Below are positions 53,476-61,175 of a stretch of DNA of 64,000 nt, piece by piece; the first letter of the stretch is position 1, and each line of letters starts with the position of its first letter. Source of the DNA: Myxococcus hansupus. GTDB taxonomy: Bacteria > Myxococcota > Myxococcia > Myxococcales > Myxococcaceae. Where the stretch lies: assembly GCF_000280925.3 (NCBI RefSeq), contig NZ_CP012109.1, positions 6,902,501-6,966,500 on the forward strand, in the 5' to 3' direction. Both the position numbers and the translations under genes were made by a program. The notes beneath the pieces are model-generated. The model saw nothing but the letters and a program-made list of their open reading frames with translations. It was not told the DNA's origin and did no database searches.

Positions 53476-54363
53476 TCAGTAAGCGTACTTGACGACGTCC
53501 GCGCGGACTGGGGCGATGATGCCACCCCACCTGCCCGCGGCGGAGTGATTGTACTCCTCCCGGTCGTCGCGCATCTCCACCGTGTGGAAGCCCCACTTCG
53601 CGCGCCCGTCGCTGCACGCCGCCGTGCCCAGGTTCAACGTGCCGCCGCAGAACCAATCCCCGGGGTTGCACTGCGAGCTGCCCGCGCTGCCGGACACGCC
53701 ACCCGTCGAATGGTACGCCACCGCCTCGTCGTCCTGGCCCGGGAGCACGAAGGAGTACAGCGTGCCCTTGGACGCCGCGAACATGTAGAACCACACGTTG
53801 CGCGTGGTGTTGTGGTTGTACATGGCACGCGCGGTGGTGGTGACCAGGTCGCTCACCAGCGGCTCCGACACCGCCCACTCACCAATGTCCGCCAGCTCGC
53901 TGCCACCGGCCGCGCCCGACGCCACGTTCACCCACTTGATGTTCCAACCCGGCTGCTTCCTGCCGCCGCTGACGTTCCCACACACGCCGCTGGCGTTGGG
54001 CGACGCGTTCTTCACCTGGCGCTCCGAGCCGCCGAACATCGACAGCGCGTAGCCAATCTGGAGATTGCCGGCGCTGTGCGCGGCGATGTAGCACCAGTTG
54101 TCGCCCGTGCAGAAGCAGTCCAGGGCATCACGAATCCGGTAGTTCTCCGAACCGATGCGCGCGCGGCCGTCCCAGTTGACGGCCTTCTTGTTCACGCCCG
54201 CCGCCGTGTTCGCGGGCCCCCAGTAGCTGAAGTCGTTGTAGTCACCCGCCCGCGTCGTGCCTCCATTGCGGCCATGAATCCACAGGGTGTAGTTGGCCGC
54301 AGCGGCCTCCGTACCAGCCAACATCGTGGCGGCGGCGATGACCGTACCGATGAGCTTCTTCAT
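53476..54363 (-). CDS. Secreted lipase/esterase-like alpha/beta hydrolase
   Basis: 295 residues. Sec signal MKKLIGTVIAAATMLAGTEAAAA. The mature enzyme starts with a strand and oxyanion turn (YTLWIHGRNGGTTRAGDYND), then CYIAAHSAGNLQIGYAL, in which AHSAG occupies the nucleophile elbow (GxSxG variant), and ends with candidate acid and base in VEMRDDREEYNHSAAG. Seven Cys, several close together (DCFCTGDNWC), suggest disulfides outside the cell. GGAGG lies 10 bases before the ATG. It heads an operon with the anchored protein; predatory lipolysis or matrix modification is an inference. Confidence 0.75.
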   Translation of the reverse strand: MKKLIGTVIAAATMLAGTEAAAANYTLWIHGRNGGTTRAGDYNDFSYWGPANTAAGVNKKAVNWDGRARIGSENYRIRDALDCFCTGDNWCYIAAHSAGNLQIGYALSMFGGSERQVKNASPNASGVCGNVSGGRKQPGWNIKWVNVASGAAGGSELADIGEWAVSEPLVSDLVTTTARAMYNHNTTRNVWFYMFAASKGTLYSFVLPGQDDEAVAYHSTGGVSGSAGSSQCNPGDWFCGGTLNLGTAACSDGRAKWGFHTVEMRDDREEYNHSAAGRWGGIIAPVRADVVKYAY

Positions 54364-54427
54364 GTAGAGCGCCTCCAGCGCTACCGAGGGGGGAGCCCGC
54401 CAGGAGGGGGACCGAGCGGGGAGGCGT

Positions 54428-54457
54428 ACTGTAGAGGCATGAGGTGTAAAAGGTCGA
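54428..54457 (-). promoter_or_regulatory. Candidate promoter of the secreted hydrolase operon
   Basis: On the minus strand, TCGACC (54457-54452) and TACAGT (54433-54428) have an 18-bp spacer, 65 bp before the ATG at 54363. Each box matches four of six consensus bases. Confidence 0.3.
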
Positions 54458-54523
54458 GGTCACGGAAATCTCGACGTACACGCAAGAACTGACGCGTCGC
54501 ATCAATGCCTTGCATCTCCTCGG

Positions 54524-54550
54524 GACGCGACACTCCATCGCCCTCGCGTC
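54524..54550 (-). terminator. Hairpin at the aminotransferase stop
   Basis: GACGCGA (54524-54530) and TCGCGTC (54544-54550) form a 7-bp stem with a 13-nt loop that includes part of the aminotransferase stop codon (54549-54551). Confidence 0.35.
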
Positions 54551-55679
54551 AACGCATGGTGTCAGCCACGAAGCGATCCAGGCGGGCCAGCGCGTCGGGC
54601 AGGTTCGACCGTCCCAACCCCATGCGGAAGTGATTGCCGGGAAAGTCGTAGACGTCACCGGGCAGCAGCAACACGCCTTCGCGCTCGCGCAGCGCTTCCG
54701 TGAAGTGGGCCACCGGCGTCTCGCGCAGCAGCTTCGGGAAGGCCACGCTGCCAGCGCGCGGGCGCACCCAGCGGAAGGTGTCCGTGTGACGCGCGAAGAA
54801 GGCATCCAGCAGCGCCAGGTTCTCCGTGAGCAACGCGCGGCTGCGCGCGAGCACCCGCTCCTGGGCGCGCAAGGCGATGAGTGACAGCACCTCGCTGGGC
54901 GCGCTGTTGCAGATGGTGGTGTAGTCCTTGTAGGCCGCGCACCGCCGGAGCAACGCCTCGTCGCGACAGGCCAGCCAGCCCACGCGCAACCCCGCGAGCC
55001 CGAAGGCCTTCGACATCACGCCCAGGCTGATGCCCAGCGGCGAGTGGCTGGCCGCGGGCGGCAGCGTGTCGGCGGTGTCGTACTCCAGCAGCCGGTACAC
55101 CTCGTCGGACAACACGTAGATGCCACGCTCGCGCGACAGCGCGTACAGCGCGTCGAACGTCGCGCGGTCCAGCAGCGCGCCCGTGGGGTTGTGGGGGAAG
55201 TTCACCACCAGGAGCCGCGTCTCGGGCCGCAGCGCGCGGCGCAGGGCGTCCAGGTCCAGGGCCCAGCCGTCCTCCTCGCGCAGCCGCAGCAGCGTCACGT
55301 CCGCGCCGGTGGCGCGCGCGACTTCGTGCAGGGACTGATAGCCCGGCCACGTGACGACGGCGTGGTCGCCCGTGCCCAGCAGCACATTCACGAGGACGAA
55401 GAGCGCCTCCTCCGCGCCCGCGAAGGTGAGGACCTGGTCGGGCGAGAGGCCGGGATACAGCGCGGCAATCTCCTCGCGCAGGGCGGGCAGGCCCGTGGAT
55501 TCGGTGTAGCCCAGCGTCAGCCCCTCCCAGCGGGCGCGCTCGTCCGGGCCGGCGAGCGCCAGCAAGTCCTGCATCCGCCAGCCCTCGATGTCCGACGAGC
55601 ACAGCAGGTAGGGCGCCGCGAACTCCCAGCGCGCGAAGTAACGCTCCAGCTTGAAGTCGGGGATGCGCATGGCGGGCAT
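54549..55679 (-). CDS. PLP-dependent class I/II aminotransferase
   Basis: 376 residues from the ATG at 55679 (55670 is an alternative); the upstream in-frame part is unrelated. MRIPDFKLERYFARWEFAAPYLLCSSDIEG, NFPHNPTGALLD, SDEVYRLLEY and the PLP lysine in VMSKAFGLAGLRVGW are intact. The start and the CNSAPSEVLSLIAL segment resemble the arginine/ornithine-type or capreomycidine-synthase-like fold I subgroup rather than AspC. Amino donor unknown. It is divergent from the thioredoxin-fold gene. Confidence 0.88.
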   Translation of the reverse strand: MPAMRIPDFKLERYFARWEFAAPYLLCSSDIEGWRMQDLLALAGPDERARWEGLTLGYTESTGLPALREEIAALYPGLSPDQVLTFAGAEEALFVLVNVLLGTGDHAVVTWPGYQSLHEVARATGADVTLLRLREEDGWALDLDALRRALRPETRLLVVNFPHNPTGALLDRATFDALYALSRERGIYVLSDEVYRLLEYDTADTLPPAASHSPLGISLGVMSKAFGLAGLRVGWLACRDEALLRRCAAYKDYTTICNSAPSEVLSLIALRAQERVLARSRALLTENLALLDAFFARHTDTFRWVRPRAGSVAFPKLLRETPVAHFTEALREREGVLLLPGDVYDFPGNHFRMGLGRSNLPDALARLDRFVADTMR

Positions 55680-55782
55680 GTCTGCCTGCTTCACGGCCTG
55701 CCGTCCAGCGACGTCCGGCGGCGAAGGCCCGTGCCTAGCTTGAGTCGCGTCCTTTCCAACGCCAGGCCTCATGGGAGCCCCT

Positions 55783-56256
55783 ATGCCCAAGCTCGACATC
55801 CCCATCACCTTGCTGGACCCGGACGGCGGGTGGATCAACACCCCCGTCCACGTGTCCGAGCTGGATGAGCTGCCCGTCCTCCTCCACTTCTTCTCCCTCA
55901 AGCAGCGCGGGAATGACGCGGACATCGACGCGGTGAAGCGCATCCTCGCGGAGTTCGCGCCCCGGGGCCTGCGCATCATCAGCGTGGACGTCACCGCCTC
56001 CGACAAGGAGCTGCGCGACACCAACGCGGTGGAGGCCTTCGCGCGAAAACACGGGCTCTACCACCCCATCGCCGTGGACGACGGCTCCATGGCGCGCGCC
56101 TACGACGTGGCGGAGACGCCCGCGTGGCTGCTGTTCGACGCGGACTCGGGCCGGCTGCGCCACCACTTCTCCGGGAAGAACGCCTCCCAGCACGCGCGGC
56201 AGGTCCTGGAGCGCTTCGTCCAATCCAGCGCCGCGGCTCCCGCGCACGCCCCCTGA
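55783..56256 (+). CDS. Thioredoxin-fold protein lacking cysteines
   Basis: 157 residues from ATG 55783 (161 from the in-frame ATG at 55771). LPVLLHFFSLKQRGNDADIDAVKRI sits where TlpA/AhpC-type proteins have their CxxC or peroxidatic Cys; the cis-Pro ETPAWLLFDADSG and the final helix are present. The whole protein has no Cys, so it cannot be a thiol oxidoreductase; it may be a structural or ligand-binding variant. It lies 16 bp before an SDR gene in the same direction, probably one operon. Confidence 0.8.
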   Translation: MPKLDIPITLLDPDGGWINTPVHVSELDELPVLLHFFSLKQRGNDADIDAVKRILAEFAPRGLRIISVDVTASDKELRDTNAVEAFARKHGLYHPIAVDDGSMARAYDVAETPAWLLFDADSGRLRHHFSGKNASQHARQVLERFVQSSAAAPAHAP

Positions 56257-56272
56257 CACCCTGGAGTCCACC

Positions 56273-57319
56273 ATGGCGACTCGCCGAAAGAATCCAGACG
56301 CTTCCCGCTTCTCGTTCGGCACGGTGGCCGCGGCAGGTATCGGCGCGGTGCTCGGCCTGCGCCGGCTGCTGCGCTCGCGCTTCCAGTTCAAGGACTGCAC
56401 CGTCCTCATCACCGGCGGCTCCCGGGGGCTGGGGCTGGTGATGGCCCGTCAGCTCCTGAAGGAAGGGGCGCGCGTGGCCATCTGCGGCCGTGACGAGCAG
56501 ACCCTGGAGCGCGCCCGCGAGGAGCTGGAGCGCACGGGCGGCGAGGTGTACGCCATCCCCTGCGACGTGACGGACCCGGTGCAGGTGGAGGCCCTGGTCT
56601 CCGCCGTGCATGAGCGGTGGGGCGCGGTGGACGTGCTCATCAACAACGCGGGCATCATCCAGGTGGGGCCGCTGGAGTCCATGACGTTGGAGGACTTCGA
56701 GGAGGCCATGGACACGCACCTGTGGGCGCCGCTGTACACCACGCTGGCCGTGCTGCCGGAGATGAAGCGGCGCGGCAAGGGCCGCATCGTCAACGTCGCC
56801 TCCGTGGGCGGCAAGGTGAGCGTCCCGCACCTGGTGCCGTACTCCGCCAGCAAGTTCGCGCTCGTGGGGCTGTCGGACGGCCTGCGCGCGGAGCTGCGTC
56901 AGGACGGCATCCTGGTCACCACGGTGTGCCCGGGGCTGATGCGCACGGGCAGCCCGCGCAACGCGTACTTCAAGGGCAACCACGAGGCGGAATACGCGTG
57001 GTTCGCCACGGGGGACTCGCTGCCCGTCACCTCGCTGAGCGCCGAGCAGTCCGCGCGGAAGATTCTCGAGGCATGCCGGCGCGGCGACGCCGAAGCCGTG
57101 CTGGGCCTGCCCGCGAAGCTGGCCGCCGCCGGGCGCGCGCTGGCCCCCAACCTGACGGCCACGCTCACCGCCTGGGCCAACCGCTTCATGCCCCAGGACA
57201 GCAGCCAGGACCGCTACACCGGCAGCCAGAGCGAGACGCCGCTGACGCAGTCCTGGCTCACCGAGCTGACCCGCCGCGCGGCCGAGCGAAACAACGAGAC
57301 CGAGGTACCGCTGCACTGA
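56273..57319 (+). CDS. SDR family oxidoreductase with membrane-proximal N-terminus
   Basis: 348 residues. A ~40-residue N-terminal extension (VAAAGIGAVLGLRRLLRSRFQF) precedes LITGGSRGLGLVMARQLL, NNAG, the catalytic Ser (VASVGGKVS), YSASK and VCPGLMRTG. A C-terminal extension of ~90 residues (EAVLGLPAKLAAAGRALAPN) is beyond the usual SDR core and resembles SDRs that act on lipids at membranes. It is catalytically complete; substrate unknown. Its TGA stop lies in the left arm of a hairpin shared with the convergent glycosyltransferase. Confidence 0.9.
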   Translation: MATRRKNPDASRFSFGTVAAAGIGAVLGLRRLLRSRFQFKDCTVLITGGSRGLGLVMARQLLKEGARVAICGRDEQTLERAREELERTGGEVYAIPCDVTDPVQVEALVSAVHERWGAVDVLINNAGIIQVGPLESMTLEDFEEAMDTHLWAPLYTTLAVLPEMKRRGKGRIVNVASVGGKVSVPHLVPYSASKFALVGLSDGLRAELRQDGILVTTVCPGLMRTGSPRNAYFKGNHEAEYAWFATGDSLPVTSLSAEQSARKILEACRRGDAEAVLGLPAKLAAAGRALAPNLTATLTAWANRFMPQDSSQDRYTGSQSETPLTQSWLTELTRRAAERNNETEVPLH

Positions 57320-57343
57320 CGGGCACCCCGGCGGTCCGTCAGT
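57315..57343. terminator. Bidirectional hairpin carrying both convergent stop codons
   Basis: ACTGACGG (57315-57322) and CCGTCAGT (57336-57343) form a perfect 8-bp stem with a 13-nt loop. The SDR TGA (57317-57319) is in the left arm and the glycosyltransferase TGA (57339-57341 on the minus strand) is in the right arm. Confidence 0.6.
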
Positions 57344-58436
57344 CCTGGGCCATCTCCATGGCCCAGTGGCCCCGGTGCTCGTAGGCCAGGGCGAGCTGCT
57401 CGCGCAGGGCGGCCAGCATCCGCGTGTTGCCGTCCTGCTCGTAGCCCTGGAGCGCCTGGTGGCAGCGAGGCAGGCGCGCGAGGAACTCCTTCATCGCGTC
57501 CACCGTCAGCTCCTTCACGTACATGCCGTAGCCGAGCTTCTCCAGATAGAGCGCGTTGATGATCTGCTCGAACTGGCCCAGGAGCGGCACGCTGAGCACC
57601 GGCTTGCGCAGGTACACCGCCTCGCTCATCAGCGTGTAGCCACCGCTGGCCACCACGCCCCGCGCGGTGCGCAAGTCGTCGATGAAGCCCTTCTCGCTGA
57701 AGGGCCGGTACGTGAGGTTGCCGTCCACCAGGTCCTCGGTGATGTCCCGGCGCAGCCCGTACACGCGGCAGGGGATGCCCGCGGCCTTGAGGATGTCGGG
57801 CAGCGCCGTGTTGGTGGTCGACGTCTGGTACACGAGCAGGTGCTCGCCGGGCTCGGACTTCGCCTCGAGGATTTCGGGCCGCAGAATCGACGGGGCCAGC
57901 GTGGTGCGCCGCTTGCGAAGCTCCGGGTAGAAGAACGAGGTGACGAGGTAGTGGAAGGCCCCCGGCAGCTTCGCCTTCACGATGGCGCGCGAGGTCTCGA
58001 AGCTGTCCTCGTAGCCCGCCAGCAGCGCCGGCTCGTGCTTGCACCGGTTGATGACCTGCATGTTGTCCACGCTGATGACGGGCAACCGGTGCGTCTTCGC
58101 GAACATGTAGCTGAACGACTCGAAGTCGCTCACCACCACGTCCGGACGGAAGTCATCCACCAGCTCGAAGTACTGGCGGATGTTCTGCGGCCAGCCCTTC
58201 ACGGCGCCCGTGAGGTTCTGCAGCACCGTCTGCCACTTCTTCACCGAGTTCCCCTCGTAGGCGAGCGTCAGCCCCCAGATGCCGTGCACGTTTTGAAAGC
58301 GCTTGGCCAGGTAGTCCTGGGCCCGGCCGGACACCACGATGTGGACCTCGTGCTCCTTCGTGAGCTCCTCGAGGAGGACGCGGGAGCGCGTCGCATGGCC
58401 CATGCCTTCGCCGACGACACCGTAGAGGATTCGCAT
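57339..58436 (-). CDS. MJ1255/VC2487 family glycosyltransferase
   Basis: 365 residues from the ATG at 58436. MRILYGVVGEGMGHATRSRVLLEEL is the GT-B N-terminal loop of this MurG-like family, and the EVHIVVSGRAQDYLAKRF and ISVDNMQVINRCKHE segments agree. The nucleotide-sugar site GVVASGGYTLMSEAVYLRKPVLSVP, with FEQIINALYLEKLGYG, is intact. It is probably cytoplasmic and transfers a sugar for a glycolipid or cell-envelope polymer. Divergent from a small membrane protein by 70 bp. Confidence 0.85.
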   Translation of the reverse strand: MRILYGVVGEGMGHATRSRVLLEELTKEHEVHIVVSGRAQDYLAKRFQNVHGIWGLTLAYEGNSVKKWQTVLQNLTGAVKGWPQNIRQYFELVDDFRPDVVVSDFESFSYMFAKTHRLPVISVDNMQVINRCKHEPALLAGYEDSFETSRAIVKAKLPGAFHYLVTSFFYPELRKRRTTLAPSILRPEILEAKSEPGEHLLVYQTSTTNTALPDILKAAGIPCRVYGLRRDITEDLVDGNLTYRPFSEKGFIDDLRTARGVVASGGYTLMSEAVYLRKPVLSVPLLGQFEQIINALYLEKLGYGMYVKELTVDAMKEFLARLPRCHQALQGYEQDGNTRMLAALREQLALAYEHRGHWAMEMAQD

Positions 58437-58506
58437 GCCCGGCAGCATACGCGGCCGACACACGCCCCGTTGAGCCCGCCCCACGCTCACGGCTATAGCT
58501 GCCCGC

Positions 58507-58809
58507 ATGCCCTCCTCCCCGGAGCCCTCCCCTCCCCCGCGGCCGTCCCTGGGACGCTCCGCCGCGACGGGCCTGTTCGGCGGCCTGCTTTTGGGCGGCC
58601 TGGGTCTGCTCGCCGTGGGCCTGAGCAACCTCTTCGTCGCCCCAGGCTGCGAGGGCCTCACCGGGCCGGAGTGCAAGCTGGTGGAGGACGCCACCCGGGA
58701 GGTGGGGCGGACCCAAGCCCTGGGCGGGGGAGCACTGACGGCGCTCGGCGCCTCCCTCTTCGCCCTCTTCCGGCCCCGCCCGCCACCCGCGGGCCCGGAG
58801 GACGCCTGA
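58507..58809 (+). CDS. Small two-helix membrane protein
   Basis: 100 residues. A Pro/Ser-rich N-terminus, TM1 (LFGGLLLGGLGLLAVGLSNLF), a short loop with two Cys (GCEGLTGPEC) and TM2 (ALGGGALTALGASLFALF), then a Pro-rich end. The ends are probably cytoplasmic and the Cys pair periplasmic. No family recognised. Confidence 0.65.
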   Translation: MPSSPEPSPPPRPSLGRSAATGLFGGLLLGGLGLLAVGLSNLFVAPGCEGLTGPECKLVEDATREVGRTQALGGGALTALGASLFALFRPRPPPAGPEDA

Positions 58810-58899
58810 GCCCTGGCCGCAATCCCCCCATCGCCCGATGGATGGCCAACCGGACACCAGCCGGGTTAGGTAGTGTGCCCGCGAAGTAAAGTCGTTCTA

Positions 58900-58917
58900 A
58901 TTAACTTCTGGCCTAAT
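58900..58917. promoter_or_regulatory. Inverted repeat before the LysR gene
   Basis: ATTA (58900-58903) and TAAT (58914-58917) with a 10-bp spacer lie in the only AT-rich stretch of this gap, 30 bp before the lysR ATG. The layout fits a LysR-type autoregulatory operator. Confidence 0.4.
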
Positions 58918-58946
58918 CATTGGGTTTGGGGGTAGGAGACGACCTT

Positions 58947-59852
58947 ATGCAGCTCGAATCCCTGAAGATGTTTTGCGACGTGGTCGAGACCGGTTCGTTC
59001 TCCCGCGCCGCGCAGCTCAATCACGTCACCCAGTCCGCCGTGAGCCAGCAGATTCGCGCGCTGGAGAATCGGTACGAGCAGAAGCTCTTGTCGCGCAGCG
59101 CGCGGCAGGTGACGCCGACGCCGGCCGGGGAGCGGCTGTTCCGGGGGTGCAAGGAAATCCTCGCCCGCTTCTCCGAGGTGGAGCAGGAGATTCGCGAGCA
59201 GGCCACCGAGGTGGCGGGCACCACCACGGTCTCCACCATCTACTCGGTGGGTCTGCACGAGCTGAACACGGTGCAGAAGCAGCTCCTCAAGTCGCACCCC
59301 AAGGTGAACATGCGCCTGAACTACCGGCGCAATGACCAGGTGTACGACGACGTGATTCTGGGCGCGGCGGAGATTGGCATCGTCGCCTATCCGCAGCCCC
59401 GCGCGGGCGTGGACATCCTCTCCTTCCGCGACGACAAGCTGGCGGTCGTGTGTGCCCCGGGGCACTCCTTCGCCACGAAACAGAAGGTCAGCCTCACCGC
59501 GCTGTCGGGCGTGCCCTTCATCGCGTTCGACCGCGAGGCGCCCACGCGCAAGGCGCTGGACCGGCTCTTCCGCGAGAAGAACATCGACATCAACCCGGTG
59601 ATGGAGATGGACAACGTGGAGACCATCAAGCGGGCGGTGGAGATGGGCCTGGGCGTGGCCATCCTCCCCATCTCCACGGCGCAGGGTGAAATCAAGGGCG
59701 GCACGCTGGTGGCCAAGCCCTTCGCGGAGGGGCCGGTGTCGCGCCCCATTGGCCTGCTCATCCGCAAGGGCAAGTACCTGGACCGCGCCTCCGCGGCGGT
59801 GTTGGAGGCGTTCAAGGCCGCCGCCAACCTGCCGCACGCCGACGAGGCCTGA
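58947..59852 (+). CDS. LysR family transcriptional regulator (CysB/CbbR-like)
   Basis: 301 residues from ATG 58947 with GGAG at 58934-58937. The N-terminal winged helix-turn-helix is canonical: LKMFCDVVETGSFSRAAQLN followed by HVTQSAVSQQIRALE. The effector domain (TVSTIYSVGLHELNTVQKQL, GIVAYPQPRAGVDILSF, MGLGVAILPISTAQGE) is complete. It is not next to an obvious target; the divergent small membrane-protein/glycosyltransferase side is separate, so it may act only on itself or on distant genes. Confidence 0.92.
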   Translation: MQLESLKMFCDVVETGSFSRAAQLNHVTQSAVSQQIRALENRYEQKLLSRSARQVTPTPAGERLFRGCKEILARFSEVEQEIREQATEVAGTTTVSTIYSVGLHELNTVQKQLLKSHPKVNMRLNYRRNDQVYDDVILGAAEIGIVAYPQPRAGVDILSFRDDKLAVVCAPGHSFATKQKVSLTALSGVPFIAFDREAPTRKALDRLFREKNIDINPVMEMDNVETIKRAVEMGLGVAILPISTAQGEIKGGTLVAKPFAEGPVSRPIGLLIRKGKYLDRASAAVLEAFKAAANLPHADEA

Positions 59853-59858
59853 GCCCCG

Positions 59859-61175
59859 TCAGTAGAGCTTCCGGAGGCGCGCGGCGAAGAACCCGTCGAA
59901 GCCCTCCGGACCCGGCAGCGTGCGCAGGTATGCCTGCGTCAGCGGCAGCTTGAGGCCCGGCAGCACGGGCGGCTCGGCCGTCCACTCCGGGTGGCTGCGC
60001 AGGAACATCTCCACCTGGTCCTGCCCCTCCAGCGGGTCCATGGTGCACACCGCGTACACGAGCAGGCCCCCGGCCGGAACCGCCTCCTGGCAATTCTCCA
60101 GGATGCGCCGCTGAAGCGTGGCCAGCCGGGCGATGTCCTCCTCCTTGCGGCGGTAGCGCAGCTCCGGGTGGCGGCGCAGCGTGCCCAGCCCCGAGCACGG
60201 CGCGTCCACCACGAAGGCGTGGAACTCGCCCCAGGCCTCCGGGAAGGGCTCCGCGGCGTCGTGCGCGAAGGCCTTCAGGCGTGACTCCAGCCCCAGCCGG
60301 CGGGCCTCCGCCTCAATCTTCCGCAGCTTGTGCGCGTGGAGGTCCACCGCGACGACGTCGTGCGACTGCGCCTGGTGACAGGCCTTGCCGCCCGGCGCCG
60401 CGCAGGCGTCCAGCACGCGCGCGGACTCCGGAATCGCGCCGTAGACGCCCACGAGCTGCGCGGCCTCGTCCTGCACCTGCCACAAGCCCTCCGCGTAGCC
60501 GTACACGTCCTCCACCCGGCCCACGGACGGCAGGGTGATGCCCACCGGCGACACGGTGGTCGCCGTCGCCTCCACGCCCACTTCCTGGAACTGGGCGAGC
60601 AGCGCGTCCCGCGTCACCTTCGCGGTGTTGGCGCGCACCACCACGGCGGGCGACTGGTTGTCGGCCACCAGCATGGCCTCGGCGCGCTCGCGGCCGAACT
60701 GGCGCAGCCAGCGCTCCACCAGCCACTGGGGATGGCTCTCCCGCACCGACAGGTGGTGCGCCAGGTTGGACACGGGCGGCAGCGGCGGCCCGGGCAGCTC
60801 CGCCAGCTTGCGCAGGATGGCGTTGGCGAAGCCCGCGGCGCGGGCCAGCCCCACCTCCTTGAGCGCCTGCACCGTCTCCGCCACCGCGGCGCGCGCGGGC
60901 ACGCGGGTGTGGAAGATTTGGTAGGCGCCAATGCGGAGCGCCGCCAGCACCTTGTCCTCCAGCGCGTCCAGCTTCCGGTCGGCGAAGCGGGCAATGGCGT
61001 AGTCCAGCGCGAGCTGCCGCCGGGTGGCGCCGTAGGTCAGCTCGGTGACGAGCGCGGCGTCGCGAGGGTCCTTCGGGGGCGACTCGGACAACTGCGTGTC
61101 CAGGACGACGTTGAGGTAGGCGTCCGTCGCGCGGACCCGCGCGAGGATTTGAATGGCGAGAGCGCGGGCGTTCAT
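59859..61175 (-). CDS. rsmB: 16S rRNA m5C967 methyltransferase RsmB/Fmu
   Basis: 438 residues. The N-terminal NusB-like domain (ALAIQILARVRATDAYLNVVL...ELTYGATRRQLALDYAIARF) precedes the SAM methyltransferase domain with ARVLDACAAPGGKACH, DAPCSGLGTLRRHPEL (catalytic motif IV Cys at about residue 322) and VYAVCTMDPLEGQDQVE (motif VI Cys). It methylates C967 of 16S rRNA. It begins four bases inside the end of the AroQ-like gene (ATGA-type overlap), so it is the third gene of fmt/aroQ-like/rsmB. Confidence 0.93.
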   Translation of the reverse strand: MNARALAIQILARVRATDAYLNVVLDTQLSESPPKDPRDAALVTELTYGATRRQLALDYAIARFADRKLDALEDKVLAALRIGAYQIFHTRVPARAAVAETVQALKEVGLARAAGFANAILRKLAELPGPPLPPVSNLAHHLSVRESHPQWLVERWLRQFGRERAEAMLVADNQSPAVVVRANTAKVTRDALLAQFQEVGVEATATTVSPVGITLPSVGRVEDVYGYAEGLWQVQDEAAQLVGVYGAIPESARVLDACAAPGGKACHQAQSHDVVAVDLHAHKLRKIEAEARRLGLESRLKAFAHDAAEPFPEAWGEFHAFVVDAPCSGLGTLRRHPELRYRRKEEDIARLATLQRRILENCQEAVPAGGLLVYAVCTMDPLEGQDQVEMFLRSHPEWTAEPPVLPGLKLPLTQAYLRTLPGPEGFDGFFAARLRKLY

